Positions 62,540-64,000 of a DNA stretch of 64,000 bases are shown here, piece after piece. The notes under the pieces were generated by a model that made no database searches, was not told the origin of the DNA, and saw only the letters and a list, made by a program, of their open reading frames with translations. Each line of letters begins with the position of its first letter. Within the stretch, counting starts at the first letter, position 1. Position numbers and translations under genes: made by a program. This DNA is from Frigoriglobus tundricola (lineage in GTDB: Bacteria; Planctomycetota; Planctomycetia; Gemmatales; Gemmataceae): the NCBI RefSeq assembly GCF_013128195.2, contig NZ_CP053452.2, forward strand, positions 4,092,001 to 4,156,000, written 5' to 3'.

Positions 62540-62798
62540 AGATGACCGGTCGCGGGGTGGCCGAGATGGGCCACCCCGCGACGGTGAACGGCCGGTTGTC
62601 GCCCTTCGGCCCGTCTTCGGTGAGAAGTGCCTTCAACTCCGCGGTCGGTTCCGGTGGGTGCTCCAGCAGTTCCACGAACTTTTCCCAATCCACCTTCGAG
62701 AGTGCGATGGTGGCCGGTTCGTCGGTCAGTGGAACCACTTTTGTCGTTCGGCTCACGATCCCGTTATCTCCGCGAATTTCGGTTTCGTCGTTGAGCAT
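62496..62798 (-). CDS. DUF1778-like antitoxin remnant
   Basis: A 100-codon frame from the ATG at 62798. Residues about 20-58 (VVPLTDEPATIALSKVDWEKFVELLEHPPEP) match the C-terminal part of DUF1778 antitoxins, which ends with a block that covers the toxin. The ribbon-helix-helix DNA-binding half that should come first is missing. The frame then runs through a hairpin (62550-62581) and overlaps the end of the aminotransferase gene by 44 bases, so it has probably lost its own stop. No GNAT-type toxin gene is adjacent. Likely a remnant of a toxin-antitoxin pair. Confidence 0.5.
   Translation of the reverse strand: MLNDETEIRGDNGIVSRTTKVVPLTDEPATIALSKVDWEKFVELLEHPPEPTAELKALLTEDGPKGDNRPFTVAGWPISATPRPVIFTRPRVLSSRPYSR
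62550..62581. terminator. 13-bp hairpin after the aminotransferase gene
   Basis: Perfect arms TCGCGGGGTGGCC (62550-62562) and its complement (62569-62581) with a 6-base loop, 11 bases after the stop at 62539. It has no T-run but can serve in both directions. Confidence 0.65.
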
Positions 62799-63321
62799 TT
62801 TGGTGCTTCAAGACAGGGCTTCCGTGTCCTCGTCGTCGAGTGCCACCACGATTGTACGCCAACGATCGGGCCGCGCGAACCCGTCTGCTGCGGGCCAGAC
62901 ATTGCTCGGCCCGCAAATCGTCAAAGATTCCGTGTAACGAGACGCGAGCTCCGTACCGGGCCAGGACCGTCACATAACCAGCAATACCCACTGCGTCACC
63001 GGCGATGTAAGTGGATTTTGCGATCAGTTGAACGACGTCCGTCATGGGCAGACCGAACTCGTCCTCTCGCTCAAGTTCTCGTTCGAGTGCGTCGAGTGCC
63101 TCTAATTCCGCAAGATATCGTTCGCTTTCGGTCAACAGACCGTCCGCGTATATCTCGGCGGCATCCAACACCTCGTGCGGGGCGGGGCCCGCAACCATGT
63201 CCCAAACCTGACGGCAGCAAAAAAGCCCGAAAAGTCCCAGCTTCCGTTCGCTGGCGCGTTCTCCCATCGCTCCGAGAAGGAGCAGCGGATCGTCGGCCGT
63301 GTCCCACTCGACGTCCGTCAT
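62764..63321 (-). CDS. Planctomycete-specific protein of unknown function, end probably altered
   Basis: 185 residues. It starts MTDVEWDTADDPLLLLGAMG, then ERKLGLFGLFCCRQVWDMV, which is the typical opening of a large planctomycete family of regulatory-island proteins (EW..C.DP..ML..LRG..S.RKLRLF...CCRR.W). Then come helical stretches with EIYADGLLTESERYLAELEAL. The family normally continues with Ala-rich helices and LRDIFGNPFRP. Here HGIFDDLRAEQ is followed by an Arg-rich tail (RSRRVRAARSLAYNRGGTRRRG), which looks like a wrong frame. I suspect a truncation or frame break near 62880. Its end overlaps the antitoxin remnant. Confidence 0.6.
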   Translation of the reverse strand: MTDVEWDTADDPLLLLGAMGERASERKLGLFGLFCCRQVWDMVAGPAPHEVLDAAEIYADGLLTESERYLAELEALDALERELEREDEFGLPMTDVVQLIAKSTYIAGDAVGIAGYVTVLARYGARVSLHGIFDDLRAEQCLARSRRVRAARSLAYNRGGTRRRGHGSPVLKHQNAQRRNRNSRR

Positions 63322-63429
63322 TGCCGAGCCCTCTCACGTTTCGCCACACATTGTAACCGCCACCAGGCTTGAGGTTTGGGCCGCGGCGCAGATAATGCCC
63401 TTCCGGATTTCTCCCGCGCGCCACTCTCC

Positions 63430-64000
63430 ATGACCGTCACCTGCCCCCGCTGTCGCCGCACGCTGTCGTCCGTTTCCGCGGACACGCCGCCGCTGTTTTG
63501 CATGTATTGCGGGCAGAAACTCGCCGAGTCCTCCCCGACCGCCGAGACGTACACCCAGACGTTCACGCCCCAGACGGGCGAGGGCCTGTCCGGTTCGTCC
63601 GAAGACGACGCACCGGTCGCGCCCGAACAGCCCCCCCGCGAGGTCGGCGGGTACCGGCTCCTCCGGATGCTCGGCGCCGGCGGCATGGGCACCGTGTACG
63701 AGGCCGAAGCGCCCGGCTCCGGCACCCGCGTCGCGCTCAAGTTGCTGTCGGCGCGGCTCGCCTCCAACCCGGCGTCGGTCGAACGGTTCCGCCAGGAGGG
63801 GCGGCTCGCCAGCCAGCTCGCGCACCCGCGGTGCGTGTTCGTGCTGTCGGCCGACACCGACAACGGGCGGCCGTACATCGTCATGGAGCTGATGCCGGGC
63901 CGCACGCTCAAAGACCTCGTGGACGAGCGCGGGCCGATGGCCCCGCACGAGGCCATCGCCCGCGCCCTCGACGTGATCGACGGCCTCGCCGAAGCGCACC
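63430..64000 (+). CDS. Ser/Thr kinase with N-terminal zinc ribbon (3' end outside window)
   Basis: 190 residues are visible from the ATG at 63430. A zinc ribbon opens the protein (VTCPRCRRTLSS, then FCMYCGQKLAES; two CxxC). A linker rich in Thr, Glu and Pro leads to the kinase domain: YRLLRMLGAGGMGTVYEAEAPG (glycine loop), VALKLLSARLA (ATP-binding Lys), VERFRQEGRLASQLAHPRCV, YIVMELMPGRTLKDLVDERGP. The sequence ends before the catalytic loop (VIDGLAEAH). The arrangement matches a widespread type of planctomycete kinase, often with membrane or WD-repeat domains at the C-terminus, which cannot be seen here. Confidence 0.9.
   Translation, partial: MTVTCPRCRRTLSSVSADTPPLFCMYCGQKLAESSPTAETYTQTFTPQTGEGLSGSSEDDAPVAPEQPPREVGGYRLLRMLGAGGMGTVYEAEAPGSGTRVALKLLSARLASNPASVERFRQEGRLASQLAHPRCVFVLSADTDNGRPYIVMELMPGRTLKDLVDERGPMAPHEAIARALDVIDGLAEAH

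Overview
The window looks like a chromosome segment of a planctomycete, most probably from the Gemmata group. It is very GC rich. The gene content is typical of that phylum: a DUF1559 protein with a prepilin-like N-terminus, a PSCyt1/DUF1549/DUF1553 protein paired with a DUF1501 protein, an ECF sigma factor carrying a TIGR03067-like tail, Tat-exported Gfo/Idh/MocA oxidoreductase, a PEP-CTERM protein, several membrane-anchored Ser/Thr kinases and many secreted proteins of unknown function. No rRNA, tRNA or CRISPR array was seen.

Layout. 1-7.3 kb: SbcC (cut by the window edge), SbcD, an unknown membrane-anchored protein, a 2Fe-2S ferredoxin, an ABC ATPase/permease pair and a lone PxpB. 7.4-14.5 kb: an ECF sigma factor with a coupled membrane protein, a secreted protein, BamA and a shortened BamA paralogue with an almost identical barrel. 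14.6-25.1 kb: scattered metabolic and unknown genes, a TPR protein, a DUF1559 gene with a downstream lipoprotein, RimO plus a 36-residue basic protein, an ATP-grasp protein and a GNAT acetyltransferase. 25.2-31.4 kb: a Ser/Thr kinase opposite a run of single-pass, coiled-coil membrane proteins that ends in a strong terminator. 31.5-35.4 kb: PEP-CTERM protein, peroxiredoxin, and a CobT-like/NadD-like/NAD-kinase fusion locus. 35.7-45.4 kb: sigma factor fusion, cytochrome-type protein and DUF1501, LRR protein, zinc dehydrogenase, lipoprotein. 45.6-51.4 kb: a decayed transposase and a TolC / HlyD / DHA2-MFS export system with a repeated 15-bp operator-like palindrome. 51.5-64 kb: RNA methyltransferase, two related kinases, an OYE-type oxidoreductase, HpcH/HpaI aldolase, a secreted spermidine-synthase-like protein, an aminotransferase behind a possible attenuator, an antitoxin-like remnant and a third kinase cut by the edge.

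A second layer is an unusual density of palindromic elements. They sit between genes, form or abut stop codons, and in two places lie inside coding sequence: in frame in sbcC, and at a frame break in the PSCyt1 gene. Two are perfect 50-bp palindromes without spacer. One long hairpin lies between sbcD and sbcC, whose products belong to the family that cleaves such structures. Several genes show single-base frame breaks in G/C-rich stretches, which may be sequencing errors or real decay. All calls come from reading the sequence; no database search was run.
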